This document shows, one piece after another, positions 45,688-55,624 of a stretch of 64,000 nt of DNA. Source of the DNA: Arcobacter sp. (GTDB lineage: Bacteria > Campylobacterota > Campylobacteria > Campylobacterales > Arcobacteraceae). The stretch's first letter is position 1. The number at the start of each line of letters is the position of its first letter. Location of the stretch: positions 86,167-150,166 of the forward strand of contig PKUJ01000025.1 in the NCBI GenBank assembly GCA_002869565.1. Reading direction: 5' to 3'. The notes under the pieces were generated by a model that was given only the letters and a program-made list of their open reading frames with translations, was not told the DNA's origin and searched no databases. Position numbers and translations under genes: made by a program.

Positions 45688-46065
45688 TTATCTTTTTGAT
45701 TTTAATGTATCACCTATATATAAAGTTACAGAAATTACATTAGCTAATAATGCCCCTCCCGATAGAGAGATAATAATAGCAGTAACTTCTATATTCATAG
45801 TATATACATAAGCTGCAACTGTCCAAATAGTAGCTGCTGCAATTAACTGAATATCTGCCACTAAAGAAGTAGCAAGTAAAACTGAACCCATTTGTGTTTT
45901 ATCACCAAGTTTTAAAGTTGTAGCAATAATATTTACAATAATAGCTGCCATCAATTCATATTTACTATGAGTAACTAAAGAGTCCATGTCTCCATAGAAA
46001 AAGCCAAAATTTACAGTCATTGCCAATATAATAAAAAAACCTGAAATTACTTTATCAAGATTCAT
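45688..46065 (-). CDS. Small membrane protein (DUF6394-like), 125 aa
   Basis: About four hydrophobic helices, with GFFYGDMDSLVTHSKYELMAA in the first half and LGDKTQMGSVLLATSLVADIQL in the middle. I know it only as a conserved hypothetical of this phylum, often beside the K+ channel gene. The frame opens at 46092; the ATG at 46065 lies nine bases after GGAGG and overlaps the end of the upstream gene by 11 bases. A role in ion transport is guessed from context. Confidence 0.75.
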   Translation of the reverse strand: MNLDKVISGFFIILAMTVNFGFFYGDMDSLVTHSKYELMAAIIVNIIATTLKLGDKTQMGSVLLATSLVADIQLIAAATIWTVAAYVYTMNIEVTAIIISLSGGALLANVISVTLYIGDTLKSKR

Positions 46066-47794
46066 GAAACTCATCCTCCGTATCTTTACCAATATCTAAT
46101 ATTCTACCAAACACTTTATCAATATTATCATGTACTTTTGAATTTTTATCTAAAAACATAATTCTGTGTTTATTTAGTTGTTTGATATTTTTAAGGCCCA
46201 TAACAGCTAATAAACCTCGTACACTTTTTAATAAATTTTTATGATAATCACGTACTTTTTTAGCTTGTTTATGAACAAAATATTTTTTTCTTTTTTCTTT
46301 GTTCTGTGTTGCAAGTCCTACAGGACAATCATGTCCAGTTGTTCCAGAACAGTATCTAGCTCTAATACAACCTGCACTCATCATAAATCCTCGTGCTATT
46401 TGTACAAAATCAGCTCCTAAAGCCATAATAATAATTATATCATCAGGAGTTAATAACTTTCCACTAGCAACTAGTTTGACTTTATCCCTAACTCCATGAT
46501 CTTCTAATACTTTATTTACTAAATAGATTGAATCTCTAACATTTAATCCAATTCTTTCCATCATTTCAATAGGAGCGGTAGCACTTCCACCACTTCCACC
46601 ATCAATTGAGATATAGTCTGGATATGCTGTATTTCCCTCTTTTATTCTCTTTGCAATCTCTTTTGCATAAGGTTCAATATTTTCGTAATCTGAAATTACA
46701 ATTTTTATACCAACAGGTTTTTCAGATAATTCTTGTAATTGTCCAATAAAGTCAAATAATTCTTCAATAGAGTTTGCATAGGGAAATCTATTTGGAGAGA
46801 AAAGATCTTTATGAGCTTCTACATTTCTGTAGTATGCAATTGCAGGGCTTACTTTATCTGCTATAAGTTTACCCCCTGTTTGTTTTGCACCTTGTGCCAT
46901 TTTAATCTCAGTCATTTTACAAAAACTCATTACTTTTTTATATCTATCTGGATCAAATTTTCCATCTTTTGTTCGAACAGAATATAATCCAGAACTTATT
47001 TGCAAAATAATGTCTGGCATATCATCAGGAACTTCTTTTGGAAAGAACTCAAAAGGTGCCTCCCAATTTGGTCGGTGAAAGAATCTTGTTCTTAAATCAA
47101 AAACATAAGTTTCTGCTTCAGGGTCATCTTTTAAAACTAATTTTCTATAAATATCTGCAGCTACAGCACCATTAAATAATTTTAGAAAAATTTTCTTAAT
47201 TAACAATTGAAAATCTGTACCTTTTACCATAGTCATGTATTTTTCATCATAATTTTGATGTGTTACAAAAAAGTTTGATGTTAATCCACCCTCACCTGAA
47301 TTAATTGGAAATTGTCCCATATATGAACCTCTTACAAAAGCTCTTGTTCCTTCAGGAGATATTGACCCATCACTCATAGCACTTCTTGCGATAATTGATT
47401 TTGAAATATAAGGTTTTTTCCTATTTTCACCAAATACAACACTAAAATCTGCATCAACCTCATCATCATTTAGAACAATATTTGCATGTCTTAACATAAA
47501 CTTTGGTTTAGGTAATGGTTGAGCAGGAGAAAAAGAAGCATAATTTGGTAAATCTCGTGATGCTTTCATAACCCAATCAAGTTTATCTTTTGATTCATAA
47601 AACTTTTCATCACCAAAATATTGTCTAAAAGGCTCTCTAGCTTCTTCTAATACATATCTTAATCTTCCAATAATAGGATAATTTACTAAAAGCTGATGAT
47701 CTCTTTGCACATACTTATCATGTACATACCAAGCAAGAATAATAATAAAAAAAACAAGAGCGATTACCTCTATATATAAAAAAAATATTTCCAA
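46055..47794 (-). CDS. FMN-binding glutamate synthase family protein, 579 aa
   Basis: Stand-alone homologue of the FMN/Fe-S synthase domain of GltB. One N-terminal membrane helix (about 3-22) is followed by the TIM-barrel with ISIDGGSGGSATAPIEMMERIG (FMN loop) and the cluster-binding GCIRARYCSGTTGHDCPVGLA. The glutaminase and GltD parts of true glutamate synthase are missing, so its reaction is uncertain; related proteins make N-methyl-glutamate or act as membrane-bound oxidoreductases. It is co-transcribed with the small membrane protein and the channel. Confidence 0.85.
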   Translation of the reverse strand: MEIFFLYIEVIALVFFIIILAWYVHDKYVQRDHQLLVNYPIIGRLRYVLEEAREPFRQYFGDEKFYESKDKLDWVMKASRDLPNYASFSPAQPLPKPKFMLRHANIVLNDDEVDADFSVVFGENRKKPYISKSIIARSAMSDGSISPEGTRAFVRGSYMGQFPINSGEGGLTSNFFVTHQNYDEKYMTMVKGTDFQLLIKKIFLKLFNGAVAADIYRKLVLKDDPEAETYVFDLRTRFFHRPNWEAPFEFFPKEVPDDMPDIILQISSGLYSVRTKDGKFDPDRYKKVMSFCKMTEIKMAQGAKQTGGKLIADKVSPAIAYYRNVEAHKDLFSPNRFPYANSIEELFDFIGQLQELSEKPVGIKIVISDYENIEPYAKEIAKRIKEGNTAYPDYISIDGGSGGSATAPIEMMERIGLNVRDSIYLVNKVLEDHGVRDKVKLVASGKLLTPDDIIIIMALGADFVQIARGFMMSAGCIRARYCSGTTGHDCPVGLATQNKEKRKKYFVHKQAKKVRDYHKNLLKSVRGLLAVMGLKNIKQLNKHRIMFLDKNSKVHDNIDKVFGRILDIGKDTEDEFHES

Positions 47795-47796
47795 AA

Positions 47797-48681
47797 TTAA
47801 TCCTTTTTCATTGAGACTAAAAGTCCACTAATAATTATAAGAATTATACCTAAAATAATCCAAATATCAGGAAATGCATCTCCTAATAACAAGCCTACTA
47901 CAATACTAAATGCAATATTTGAATATGATATTGTACCAATAATCCCAGCTTTTGCAACAGAATATGCCTTTGTCATATAAATTTGAGCAAAGGTTGCTAC
48001 AACTCCAAGTAAAATAATAAATAACCAATCATTTGGCTTTGGCATCACAAAAGTTGCAAATACAAAATCAAGATTTTCATTCATGTAAAATTCTGATATT
48101 ATCATTAAAATAACTGGACCAACTGTTCCAATAGTCATAAAAGATAAAACGATTGCTCTACTATCATAATATTTTCTAAGTTCTCTTATTGAAGTATAAG
48201 CAAGTCCGGCACCAACACCGCTAAGAATCCCTAGCCAATCAGTTTTATCTAAAGAACTTCCATCAAATTTTGTAATAAACAGTATACCTATAAAACCTAC
48301 AAAAACACCTAACCAACCTTTTAAGCCCAGTTTTTCTTTTACAAATATATATGCAAAAATAGCAGTAAATATAGTAGACGTTTTAGAAAAAGTCATTGCT
48401 TCACCCAACGGAATATTTGCAATATTATAAAAGAAAAATAGTAAAGCAGTAAAACCAGCTAATCCTCTAAAAATTAAAAGCCAAGGCTTTCCTCCTATTT
48501 GAGATAATGGTTTTCTATAAATTGAGACTAAAATTAAAACTACACCAAATACATTTCTAAAAAAAACAACTTCTAAAGAACTCATCGAAGCACTAAGTTC
48601 CTTTGCAAAAGCTCCCATAAGAGCAAAAAGCAAAGAAGCAAAAAGCATATATTTGATACCTAAAGAGACATCATTTGTCAT
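47797..48681 (-). CDS. EamA/DMT family transporter, 294 aa
   Basis: Ten predicted membrane helices in two EamA repeats (about 10-140 and 155-290). FFRNVFGVVLIL, FSKTSTIFTAIFAYIFVKEKLG and GVVATFAQIYMTKAYSVAKA are typical of drug/metabolite transporters resembling RhaT or S-adenosylmethionine carriers. Substrate not determinable. It precedes the glutamate-synthase-like gene by two bases and shares its operon. Confidence 0.88.
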   Translation of the reverse strand: MTNDVSLGIKYMLFASLLFALMGAFAKELSASMSSLEVVFFRNVFGVVLILVSIYRKPLSQIGGKPWLLIFRGLAGFTALLFFFYNIANIPLGEAMTFSKTSTIFTAIFAYIFVKEKLGLKGWLGVFVGFIGILFITKFDGSSLDKTDWLGILSGVGAGLAYTSIRELRKYYDSRAIVLSFMTIGTVGPVILMIISEFYMNENLDFVFATFVMPKPNDWLFIILLGVVATFAQIYMTKAYSVAKAGIIGTISYSNIAFSIVVGLLLGDAFPDIWIILGIILIIISGLLVSMKKD

Positions 48682-48838
48682 ATTTTATCCTATAAATTAA
48701 AAACGCAATTCTATTTAGTTTCTTGTTAAATGAAGATTATTAATCCTAGTAATTTAATAAATTAATATTTTTAGTTAAGTTTAGATAAAATAACAAGATT
48801 TATTTATAATAAAGAGCATATGCTCTCTTAGGAAAAGA

Positions 48839-50104
48839 ATGGAATATTTAAAAATTACTGGTGAAACAAAATTAGATGGAGTTGTAGAAATTTCAGGTGC
48901 AAAAAATGCAGCCTTGCCTCTTATCGCCTCTACTATCTTAGCAAAAAATGAAATCTCTATATGTAATATGCCTGATGTTGTTGATATTAATACCCTGTTA
49001 AAGTTAATAGCTAAACTTGGTGGATCTTACGAGAAATGTGATGATTGTATTAAAATCAATACTTCAAAGCTTGATAAAACAACTGCAACATATGATATTG
49101 TTAAAACCATGAGGGCATCAATTTTAGTTTTAGGACCAATTTTATCTAGATTTGGACACTGTGAAGTTTCACTTCCAGGTGGTTGCGCAATTGGTCAAAG
49201 ACCAGTTGATTTACACTTAAAAGCCCTTGAAGCTATGGGTGCAGAAATTATAATTAACCACGGTTATATAGAAGCCTCAGCACCAAATGGACTTAAAGGC
49301 GCTAAAATTGTATTTGATAAAGTTACAGTTGGTGGAACAGAAAATACAGTTATGGCAGCAGCTTTAGCTGATGGAATCACAACTATTATAAATGCAGCAA
49401 AAGAACCTGAAGTTGTTCAACTTTGTGAAGTTATAAAAAATGCTGGTGTCTTAATAGAAGGAATTGGTACTTCAACACTTATTATTCATGGAACAAATAG
49501 AAAACTTCTTGATTTCAAAGATTTTCATGTAATACCAGATAGAATTGAAGCAGGAACATATATGTGTGCAGCTGCAATTTCAAACTCTAAATTAAAAATT
49601 GATAAAGTAATTCCACAACATTTAGAAGCAATAATTGCAAAACTTGAAGAAATGAATTTTGAAGTAATTCAAGATAAAACTTCAGTAACTATTATGCCTA
49701 CAGATGAAATTAAACCAGTAAATATAGTTACTACAGAATATCCAGGGTTTCCAACAGATATGCAAGCCCAATTCATGGCACTAGCAACACAAGCAAATGG
49801 AACTAGTACAATTGATGAAAGATTGTTCGAAAATAGATTCATGCATGTTAGTGAACTTCTAAGACTTGGTGCAGATATTCATCTAAATGGAAACATAGCA
49901 ACTATCAATGGAACGCAAAATGAACTGAATGGAACTGATGTTATGGCTACTGATTTAAGAGCATCCTCTGCATTAGTACTCTCAGCACTTGTGGCTCATG
50001 GAGATACATCTATTCATAGAATTTATCATTTAGATAGAGGATATGAAGATTTAGAGGGAAAACTTAGTAAAATAGGTGCTAAAGTAGCGAGATACAAAGA
50101 GTAG
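48839..50104 (+). CDS. murA: UDP-N-acetylglucosamine 1-carboxyvinyltransferase
   Basis: First committed step of peptidoglycan synthesis. [16 protein letters not shown] at the N-terminus with the conserved K22-N23 region, the catalytic cysteine in [16 protein letters not shown], and the C-terminal [15 protein letters not shown] and [18 protein letters not shown] are present. Because the loop retains cysteine, fosfomycin sensitivity is expected. Length 421 aa is normal. Confidence 0.97.
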   Translation: MEYLKITGETKLDGVVEISGAKNAALPLIASTILAKNEISICNMPDVVDINTLLKLIAKLGGSYEKCDDCIKINTSKLDKTTATYDIVKTMRASILVLGPILSRFGHCEVSLPGGCAIGQRPVDLHLKALEAMGAEIIINHGYIEASAPNGLKGAKIVFDKVTVGGTENTVMAAALADGITTIINAAKEPEVVQLCEVIKNAGVLIEGIGTSTLIIHGTNRKLLDFKDFHVIPDRIEAGTYMCAAAISNSKLKIDKVIPQHLEAIIAKLEEMNFEVIQDKTSVTIMPTDEIKPVNIVTTEYPGFPTDMQAQFMALATQANGTSTIDERLFENRFMHVSELLRLGADIHLNGNIATINGTQNELNGTDVMATDLRASSALVLSALVAHGDTSIHRIYHLDRGYEDLEGKLSKIGAKVARYKE

Positions 50105-50158
50105 GTGTTTTATAAATTTTATAAAATTAATACAATTTAAGATTAAAGGTTATTAAAA

Positions 50159-51256
50159 ATGAAGCTAGAAATCTCTTTATTTAGATTTGATTATAAGTCT
50201 GATTATTTACCATACTATACAAAAAACTTTATCAAAGTTAAAAATGAAAAGAATCTATTAGATCTTTTAAACAACATCAATAATGAACATCCTTTTGGAT
50301 ACAAAAATTGTGATGGATTTTGTGTTGCAGTAAATGGGGTATATACAAAAGTTACTATCTCAATTGAAGAATTAGTTGAAGAATTTGGAAAAGACTTAAC
50401 AATTGAACCTATGTCAATTAGAAGATCGCATACAGATTTATTAATAAATGATGCAGATTTTAGAGAAAGACTTGCAATTCTTTCTGAATTTATTGATGAC
50501 GAAGATATTAAAAAATATGAAACTTATAAGATATATTTTTATGCTTCAAATACAATCAATTTTGAATATGACTATATAGGAGACTCACTACTTTTATTAG
50601 CTTCTGATTTAATAGAAAAAGATTCTTCAAATGAAAAAGATATTCTTTTAGCACTTAGTGAATATGATTGTGGAGCACAATTCCATACAAGTCTAGAGAA
50701 AAGAGTATATAACTTTGACCCAACTGTTGAAGAAAAAATTGCTTTATTAAAAACAAAACTTAAATTGTCAAAAAATATAAAAGAGCAAGAGTTTAATATA
50801 GAAAAGAAAAAAACATTAAACTTTGGAATTTTTGATGAAATAAAAGAAATCAAACACGATTTTAATGATTTTAATATTGCCTATTATAAAGGTCTAAATG
50901 AAAATTCACAAACTAATGAATTATTATCAAAATTAAATGCAAAAATTATTGACAGACAAACAATGACTTCTGATTTAGCATTAGATACCTTTCATATAAA
51001 TCCTGACTTTACGGCAAAATTAGCCTCTACAGTTATGTTAGATGCATTTGATAACGATGCAGATTTATTAGTTGTAGATGATGAAAATTTATTTAATATT
51101 TTTGATACAAATAGAAAAGTGCTAGAAATAGCATGTGGAAGAGAAATTATCCTTCCTGTAATTCATAAAAATGAATTGGCAAAATTAGCATTAGGTTTAC
51201 ATGACGAAGTAAAACAAACACTAGAAAAACACTCTATTGATCCTGAATTAATATAA
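50159..51256 (+). CDS. DUF5644-like protein, 365 aa
   Basis: A conserved protein of Campylobacterota. The first about 110 residues recall the N-terminal ferredoxin domain of succinate/fumarate reductase iron-sulfur subunits in layout (a basic strand region, NCDGFCVAVNGVY, DLTIEPMSIRRSHTDLLIND), but only two of the cluster cysteines are seen. The C-terminal part, with DLVVDDENLFNIF and ACGREIILPVIHKNELAKLALG, recalls the CCG-type domain of HdrB-like proteins without its cysteines. Function unknown. It lies between murA and an HNH gene on the same strand. Confidence 0.75.
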   Translation: MKLEISLFRFDYKSDYLPYYTKNFIKVKNEKNLLDLLNNINNEHPFGYKNCDGFCVAVNGVYTKVTISIEELVEEFGKDLTIEPMSIRRSHTDLLINDADFRERLAILSEFIDDEDIKKYETYKIYFYASNTINFEYDYIGDSLLLLASDLIEKDSSNEKDILLALSEYDCGAQFHTSLEKRVYNFDPTVEEKIALLKTKLKLSKNIKEQEFNIEKKKTLNFGIFDEIKEIKHDFNDFNIAYYKGLNENSQTNELLSKLNAKIIDRQTMTSDLALDTFHINPDFTAKLASTVMLDAFDNDADLLVVDDENLFNIFDTNRKVLEIACGREIILPVIHKNELAKLALGLHDEVKQTLEKHSIDPELI

Positions 51257-51270
51257 AAGGTTAGATGTAA

Positions 51271-51897
51271 ATGGAATTAGATTTAGAATTTGTGATTTAT
51301 GGTTTAATTATAATTTTAGCTCTAATTCCCTTATATATTTATAGGAAAGCTATATACAAAAAATTTTATAAAACAGGAAATATAAAAAACTTTTTAAGAG
51401 ATATTGATGCTTATCTAAGTGTTCATCATCCTAAAATAAAATTTGACTACTCTCATATTCTTAAAAAAGTTGAATTAGAAGAAAAAGATATTAGAATAAA
51501 AGAGACTTTAATAGTTGAAGAATTAGTAAGACAGTATGCAAATCAAGATTATGAATTATCTACTCAAAAATCCATTGATAAAGATAAACTTTGGAGTAGC
51601 TATGATCAAAACTCTAAACTTCTAAAAGATAACAAATTTCCAATTGATTGGAACCAAAGAAAAGAAGCTGCTTGGATGAGAGATGAAAACAGATGTAATA
51701 GATGTGGAATAAAAATGAAACTCCTTGATTCCCATGCTCTTTTAGCTAAGCAAATGAGAAATGGTGGAGGTTTTAATCTTGAAAATATTGTAATTTTATG
51801 TAATGACTGTACAAGAGTAATCAAATCAGCAAATCTTGAAAGAACTGCAAAAGATTTAAATATTTTAGATAATCTTATGAGAAGAGTTAGTAACTAA
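51271..51897 (+). CDS. HNH endonuclease family protein with N-terminal membrane anchor, 208 aa
   Basis: One hydrophobic helix (about 7-26) is followed by a charged middle part and a C-terminal HNH domain (about 135-190). CNRCGIKMKLLDSHALL supplies the first zinc cysteines and histidine; GFNLENIVILCNDCTR supplies the asparagine and second cysteine pair. The membrane anchor is unusual for this fold. The gene follows the DUF5644-like gene by 14 bases. Confidence 0.8.
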   Translation: MELDLEFVIYGLIIILALIPLYIYRKAIYKKFYKTGNIKNFLRDIDAYLSVHHPKIKFDYSHILKKVELEEKDIRIKETLIVEELVRQYANQDYELSTQKSIDKDKLWSSYDQNSKLLKDNKFPIDWNQRKEAAWMRDENRCNRCGIKMKLLDSHALLAKQMRNGGGFNLENIVILCNDCTRVIKSANLERTAKDLNILDNLMRRVSN

Positions 51898-51899
51898 AA

Positions 51900-53396
51900 T
51901 TAAATTCCAAAATAGTGTTTCAATCTTGCTTCATGTTTTTGACGATTATTTAGGTTTTTATTTTCAGCTTCTAAATTATTTTTAACTTCTTTTTTAGCTC
52001 TTAAGTTTATTAAAACCTCTTCTAAAAATTTATCCTCTAAATTTTTTAATTTTGAAAGTTCATTTCTAACATAAGTCAAATCTTTATCTTTTGGAATAAT
52101 ATAAGGAGTTACAATAACTACAAGATTTTTGTTTCTGTAATCATAAATTCTATTTTTAAATAATTCTCCAATCAAAGGAACGTCAGAAGCATAAGGGATT
52201 TTTTCAATTGTCTTTTCATTTTTATTTTCAATTAAACCTCCTAAGATAACACTTTCACCATTATTTACAATGGCTGTTGTAATAACCTCTTTTTTTGAAG
52301 TATCTGGATTTAGACTCGAAGTATTAGTATTTTTTATCCCTTCTAAAATAGTACTTATTTCTAAAACCACCTTATTATTAGTAGTAATTCGTGGTTTAAC
52401 TTTTAAGGTAAGTCCAATATCTTCTCTTTTAAAACTATTCTTAGTTGTGCCACCATCTGTTGTGGTACTGGCAGTTTGGATAGAGACTGTTTCTCCAACA
52501 TAGATAGAACTTTCTTTATTATTTAAACATAAAATACTAGGCTGAGAAATGACATCTAAAGCATAAGTTTTATTTAGAAGATTTAATGATGCACCTAGAG
52601 CTAAAGAAGAAAGAACATTTGGAATTTGAAGACCAATACTTCCTGTGTCAATTGATATTGCATTTCCACCATTTAAACTAGATGAAAATGTAGACAAACC
52701 TCCACTATGAACTTTCCCTCCTAAAATTCCAAATTTCAGTCCAATATTTTCTAATAAATTATCATCAATCTCTACAATATTTGCTTTTACAAATACTTGA
52801 GATTTTATGATATCAAGTTTTGTAATTATATTTTTTAAATTTAAAACTTCATCTTTTTTTCCATCTAAAATAATTGAATTACTTAGTTCATCTATTGCAA
52901 TAGAAGGCTTTTTACTACGAGAATAATCTCTTTGACTTATAATCATATTTAATATTTTTTGTAAACTTTTTGACTCTATATTTGTTAAAAAAACAACTTC
53001 TGTAATATTTTCAGGAAGAACTTGTGAAGAGGAGGAAGAAGCTTTGCTTTTTATTTTTTTATTTTTACTATTTCTTTTTTCAATTTTAGGAGATATTGTA
53101 TTTTGAGAATTACCTTTTACAATTCGTAAAATACCATTACTAGAGATAATTCTATATCCATTATCTTCCAAACTAAATCGTAATATATCTAATAGATTTT
53201 CTTTATTAATTGGTCCATTTGAAATAAAATCAACTTTTCCTTTTATATTATTGGTTACGAGTATATTTTTATTTGTTTTCTCTGAAGTAATTTTTATAAG
53301 TTCCATGATACTTAAATCTTTGAAATTAATATTGATTAATTCATCATTTGAAAAAGAAAGACTAAATGAAACTAGTAGTAAAAATAAAAATCGCAT
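51900..53396 (-). CDS. Type II/IV-type secretin, 498 aa
   Basis: Outer-membrane secretin of the PilQ/GspD/MshL group. A signal peptide (1-16) precedes an STN-like domain (about 20-95), an N-domain (about 130-195; VFLTNIESKSLQKILNMII) and the secretin barrel (about 255-415; VGETVSIQTAST, LKVKPRITTNNKVVLEIST, VILGGLIENKNEK, VPLIGELFKNR). The final about 45 residues form a charged coiled-coil tail. No pilus or secretion genes are next to it. MshL-type pilus use is possible but not shown. Confidence 0.87.
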   Translation of the reverse strand: MRFLFLLLVSFSLSFSNDELININFKDLSIMELIKITSEKTNKNILVTNNIKGKVDFISNGPINKENLLDILRFSLEDNGYRIISSNGILRIVKGNSQNTISPKIEKRNSKNKKIKSKASSSSSQVLPENITEVVFLTNIESKSLQKILNMIISQRDYSRSKKPSIAIDELSNSIILDGKKDEVLNLKNIITKLDIIKSQVFVKANIVEIDDNLLENIGLKFGILGGKVHSGGLSTFSSSLNGGNAISIDTGSIGLQIPNVLSSLALGASLNLLNKTYALDVISQPSILCLNNKESSIYVGETVSIQTASTTTDGGTTKNSFKREDIGLTLKVKPRITTNNKVVLEISTILEGIKNTNTSSLNPDTSKKEVITTAIVNNGESVILGGLIENKNEKTIEKIPYASDVPLIGELFKNRIYDYRNKNLVVIVTPYIIPKDKDLTYVRNELSKLKNLEDKFLEEVLINLRAKKEVKNNLEAENKNLNNRQKHEARLKHYFGI

Positions 53397-53453
53397 AAAT
53401 ACTCCAAAACTAAATTATGGATTATATACAATAATTACTTATAATATTATTTA

Positions 53454-54044
53454 TTATATAGTTATTTTTACACTTCGTGGCAATTCTTTTTTTAATTGTT
53501 CTAATTGTTCTGAAGTAAGAGATAAATAAACTAAGACGCTATTTTGAAACTCTTTATTTACAATTTTTATATCTAAATTATTTAGAATATATTCTATTTT
53601 TGATAAAAGTGAATATTCCACATCAATTGTAATTGATTGCAACTTTTGGTAAGGAAGTAACTTACTATTGCTTATTACTAGATTAACAGCATCTCCATAC
53701 GCACGAACAAGTCCACCCGTACCTAATTTGATTCCACCAAAATACCGCACAATAATTACTGCACTATTTATAAGTTCATTTCCTGCAAGTACAGTTAATG
53801 AAGGTTTCCCACTGGTTCCTTTAGGCTCTCCATCATCACTACAGTTTTCTACAATTTGATCATATTCATTTAAATATCTATATGCATAGACAAAATGACG
53901 CCCTTTTGGGTGTTCATCTTTTAATCTTTTCATTAATAAATCAAAATTATCATATGAAGTTAAAAAGGCTATAAATTTAGATTTCTTTTCTTCAAAAGTT
54001 TGAGTAGTTTCTTCTTTTACAAAATACATAAACTTATTGTACAT
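53454..54044 (-). CDS. YigZ/IMPACT family protein, about 196 aa
   Basis: Two-domain YigZ protein. The UPF0029/IMPACT motif VENCSDDGEPKGTSGKPSL and the following VIIVRYFGGIKLGTGGLVRAYGDA are unmistakable; the C-terminal domain (about 130-195) is RNA-binding-like. The frame opens at 54074, and the true start may be the ATG at 54044 (five bases after GAG) or 54029, which gives the usual MYFVKEE opening; none has a strong ribosome site. Confidence 0.88.
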   Translation of the reverse strand: MYNKFMYFVKEETTQTFEEKKSKFIAFLTSYDNFDLLMKRLKDEHPKGRHFVYAYRYLNEYDQIVENCSDDGEPKGTSGKPSLTVLAGNELINSAVIIVRYFGGIKLGTGGLVRAYGDAVNLVISNSKLLPYQKLQSITIDVEYSLLSKIEYILNNLDIKIVNKEFQNSVLVYLSLTSEQLEQLKKELPRSVKITI

Positions 54045-54105
54045 AAAAACTCTAAAAATCATATAAATAATCAAATTTTGAGCAATATTTAATTATAATT
54101 CCACA

Positions 54106-54813
54106 ATGAGATTAGACCAATACTTAACACAAAATTTTAATATACAAAGCAGAAATAAAGCTAGCGAAATAATAAAATCAAATAAAGTTAAAATTGATGG
54201 CAAAACTGTTTCTAAACCATCTTACCTTGTAGATGATACTTCATCTATAGAACTTTTGGAAGAAGATTTTTATGTGAGCCGTGCTGCATATAAATTGAAA
54301 TACTTTTTAGATGAAATTTCACTTGATTTAAATAATCAAAATGCATTAGATATTGGTAGTAGTACTGGTGGTTTCACTCAAATATTATTAGAAAAAAATA
54401 TAAAAAAAGTTACTTGTGTAGATGTTGGATCAAACCAATTACATCAAAAAATAAAAAAAGACAAAAGAATAGTATTTTTTGAGAATCAAGATATTAGAAC
54501 TTTTGAAACAGAAGATCACTTTGATATTATAACTTGTGATGTATCTTTCATCTCTATACTAAATATTTTGAATGATATAAATAGATTATCTAAAGACAAA
54601 ATCATAATACTTTTTAAACCTCAATTTGAAGTGGGAACTAACATAAAAAGGGATAAAAAAGGTGTTGTAAAAGATAAAAAAGCTATAGTAAAAGCTCGAA
54701 CAAAGTTCTTAGATGAGTCTAAACTTTTAGGCTGGACACTAATCTATTGTGAAGCAAGTAAACTTGAAGGAAAAGATGGAAATGAAGAAGAGCTCTTCTA
54801 TTTTAATAAATAA
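54106..54813 (+). CDS. tlyA: TlyA family rRNA 2'-O-methyltransferase
   Basis: S4 RNA-binding domain (about 1-60; RLDQYLTQNFNIQSRNKASE) joined to an FtsJ-like methyltransferase (60-235). ALDIGSSTGGFTQILLEKN is the SAM site and IIILFKPQFEV holds the catalytic lysine. TlyA methylates 16S and 23S rRNA and affects capreomycin response in other species. It overlaps ribF. Confidence 0.93.
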   Translation: MRLDQYLTQNFNIQSRNKASEIIKSNKVKIDGKTVSKPSYLVDDTSSIELLEEDFYVSRAAYKLKYFLDEISLDLNNQNALDIGSSTGGFTQILLEKNIKKVTCVDVGSNQLHQKIKKDKRIVFFENQDIRTFETEDHFDIITCDVSFISILNILNDINRLSKDKIIILFKPQFEVGTNIKRDKKGVVKDKKAIVKARTKFLDESKLLGWTLIYCEASKLEGKDGNEEELFYFNK

Positions 54814-55618
54814 AAAAAACATCACAGCAATTGCAATTGGTGGATTCGATGGCATGCATTTAGCACATCATAAATTATTTGACCAATTAGGAGATAATGG
54901 AGGAATTGTAGCAATTGAATCTGGATATGCTAATTTAACTCCTAAAACATATAGACAAGAGTATTCAAATTATCCTATTTATTACTATATTTTAGACAAT
55001 ATTAAACATTTGACAGGGGAAGAATTTATCTCTCTATTAAAAGAAGAATTCCCAAACTTAAAAAGAATCGTTGTAGGCTTTGATTTTTGTTTTGGTAAGA
55101 ATAGAAAAAATTGTATTCCTGAATTAACAAAACTTTTTAAAGGAGAAGTTGTTGTTGTAAAAGAAGTAAAATTAGATGAGATTGCAATTCATTCTAGAAT
55201 TATTAGAGAATATATTAAAAATGGTGAAATTAAAATTGTTAATAGACTGTTAGGAAGAGAATACAAAATCTTTGGGAAACAAATCAAAGGGCAAGGATTA
55301 GGTTCAAAAAGTTTTGTACCAACTATTAATATAAATGTAGATGACTTTATTCTGCCAAATGAAGGTGTTTATGCCACAAAAACTATTATAAATGAAAAGG
55401 AGTACAACTCCATAACTTTTTTAGGTCATAGAGTTACTACAGATGGAACATATGCAGTTGAAACTCACATATTAGATGAAAATATTAAAAATAGATTTTC
55501 TGTGGTTCAAATAAAATTTATTGACAAAATTAGAGATAATAAAAAGTTTGACTCATTTGAAGAGTTAAAAAAACAAATAGAAGAAGATTTAATAAAAATA
55601 AAAGAGTATATGAAATAG
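54776..55618 (+). CDS. ribF: Bifunctional riboflavin kinase/FMN adenylyltransferase
   Basis: N-terminal adenylyltransferase (about 15-150) with AIAIGGFDGMHLAHHKLF and IVVGFDFCFGKNRK, then the riboflavin kinase domain (about 165-280) with GLGSKSFVPTININ and GVYATKTI. The frame opens at 54749, deep in tlyA; the ATG at 54776 follows AAGGA by four bases and that at 54782 by ten. Either gives an overlap of about 32-38 bases with tlyA. Length near 280 aa fits the family. Confidence 0.92.
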   Translation: MEMKKSSSILINKKNITAIAIGGFDGMHLAHHKLFDQLGDNGGIVAIESGYANLTPKTYRQEYSNYPIYYYILDNIKHLTGEEFISLLKEEFPNLKRIVVGFDFCFGKNRKNCIPELTKLFKGEVVVVKEVKLDEIAIHSRIIREYIKNGEIKIVNRLLGREYKIFGKQIKGQGLGSKSFVPTININVDDFILPNEGVYATKTIINEKEYNSITFLGHRVTTDGTYAVETHILDENIKNRFSVVQIKFIDKIRDNKKFDSFEELKKQIEEDLIKIKEYMK

Positions 55619-55624
55619 AGTAAA

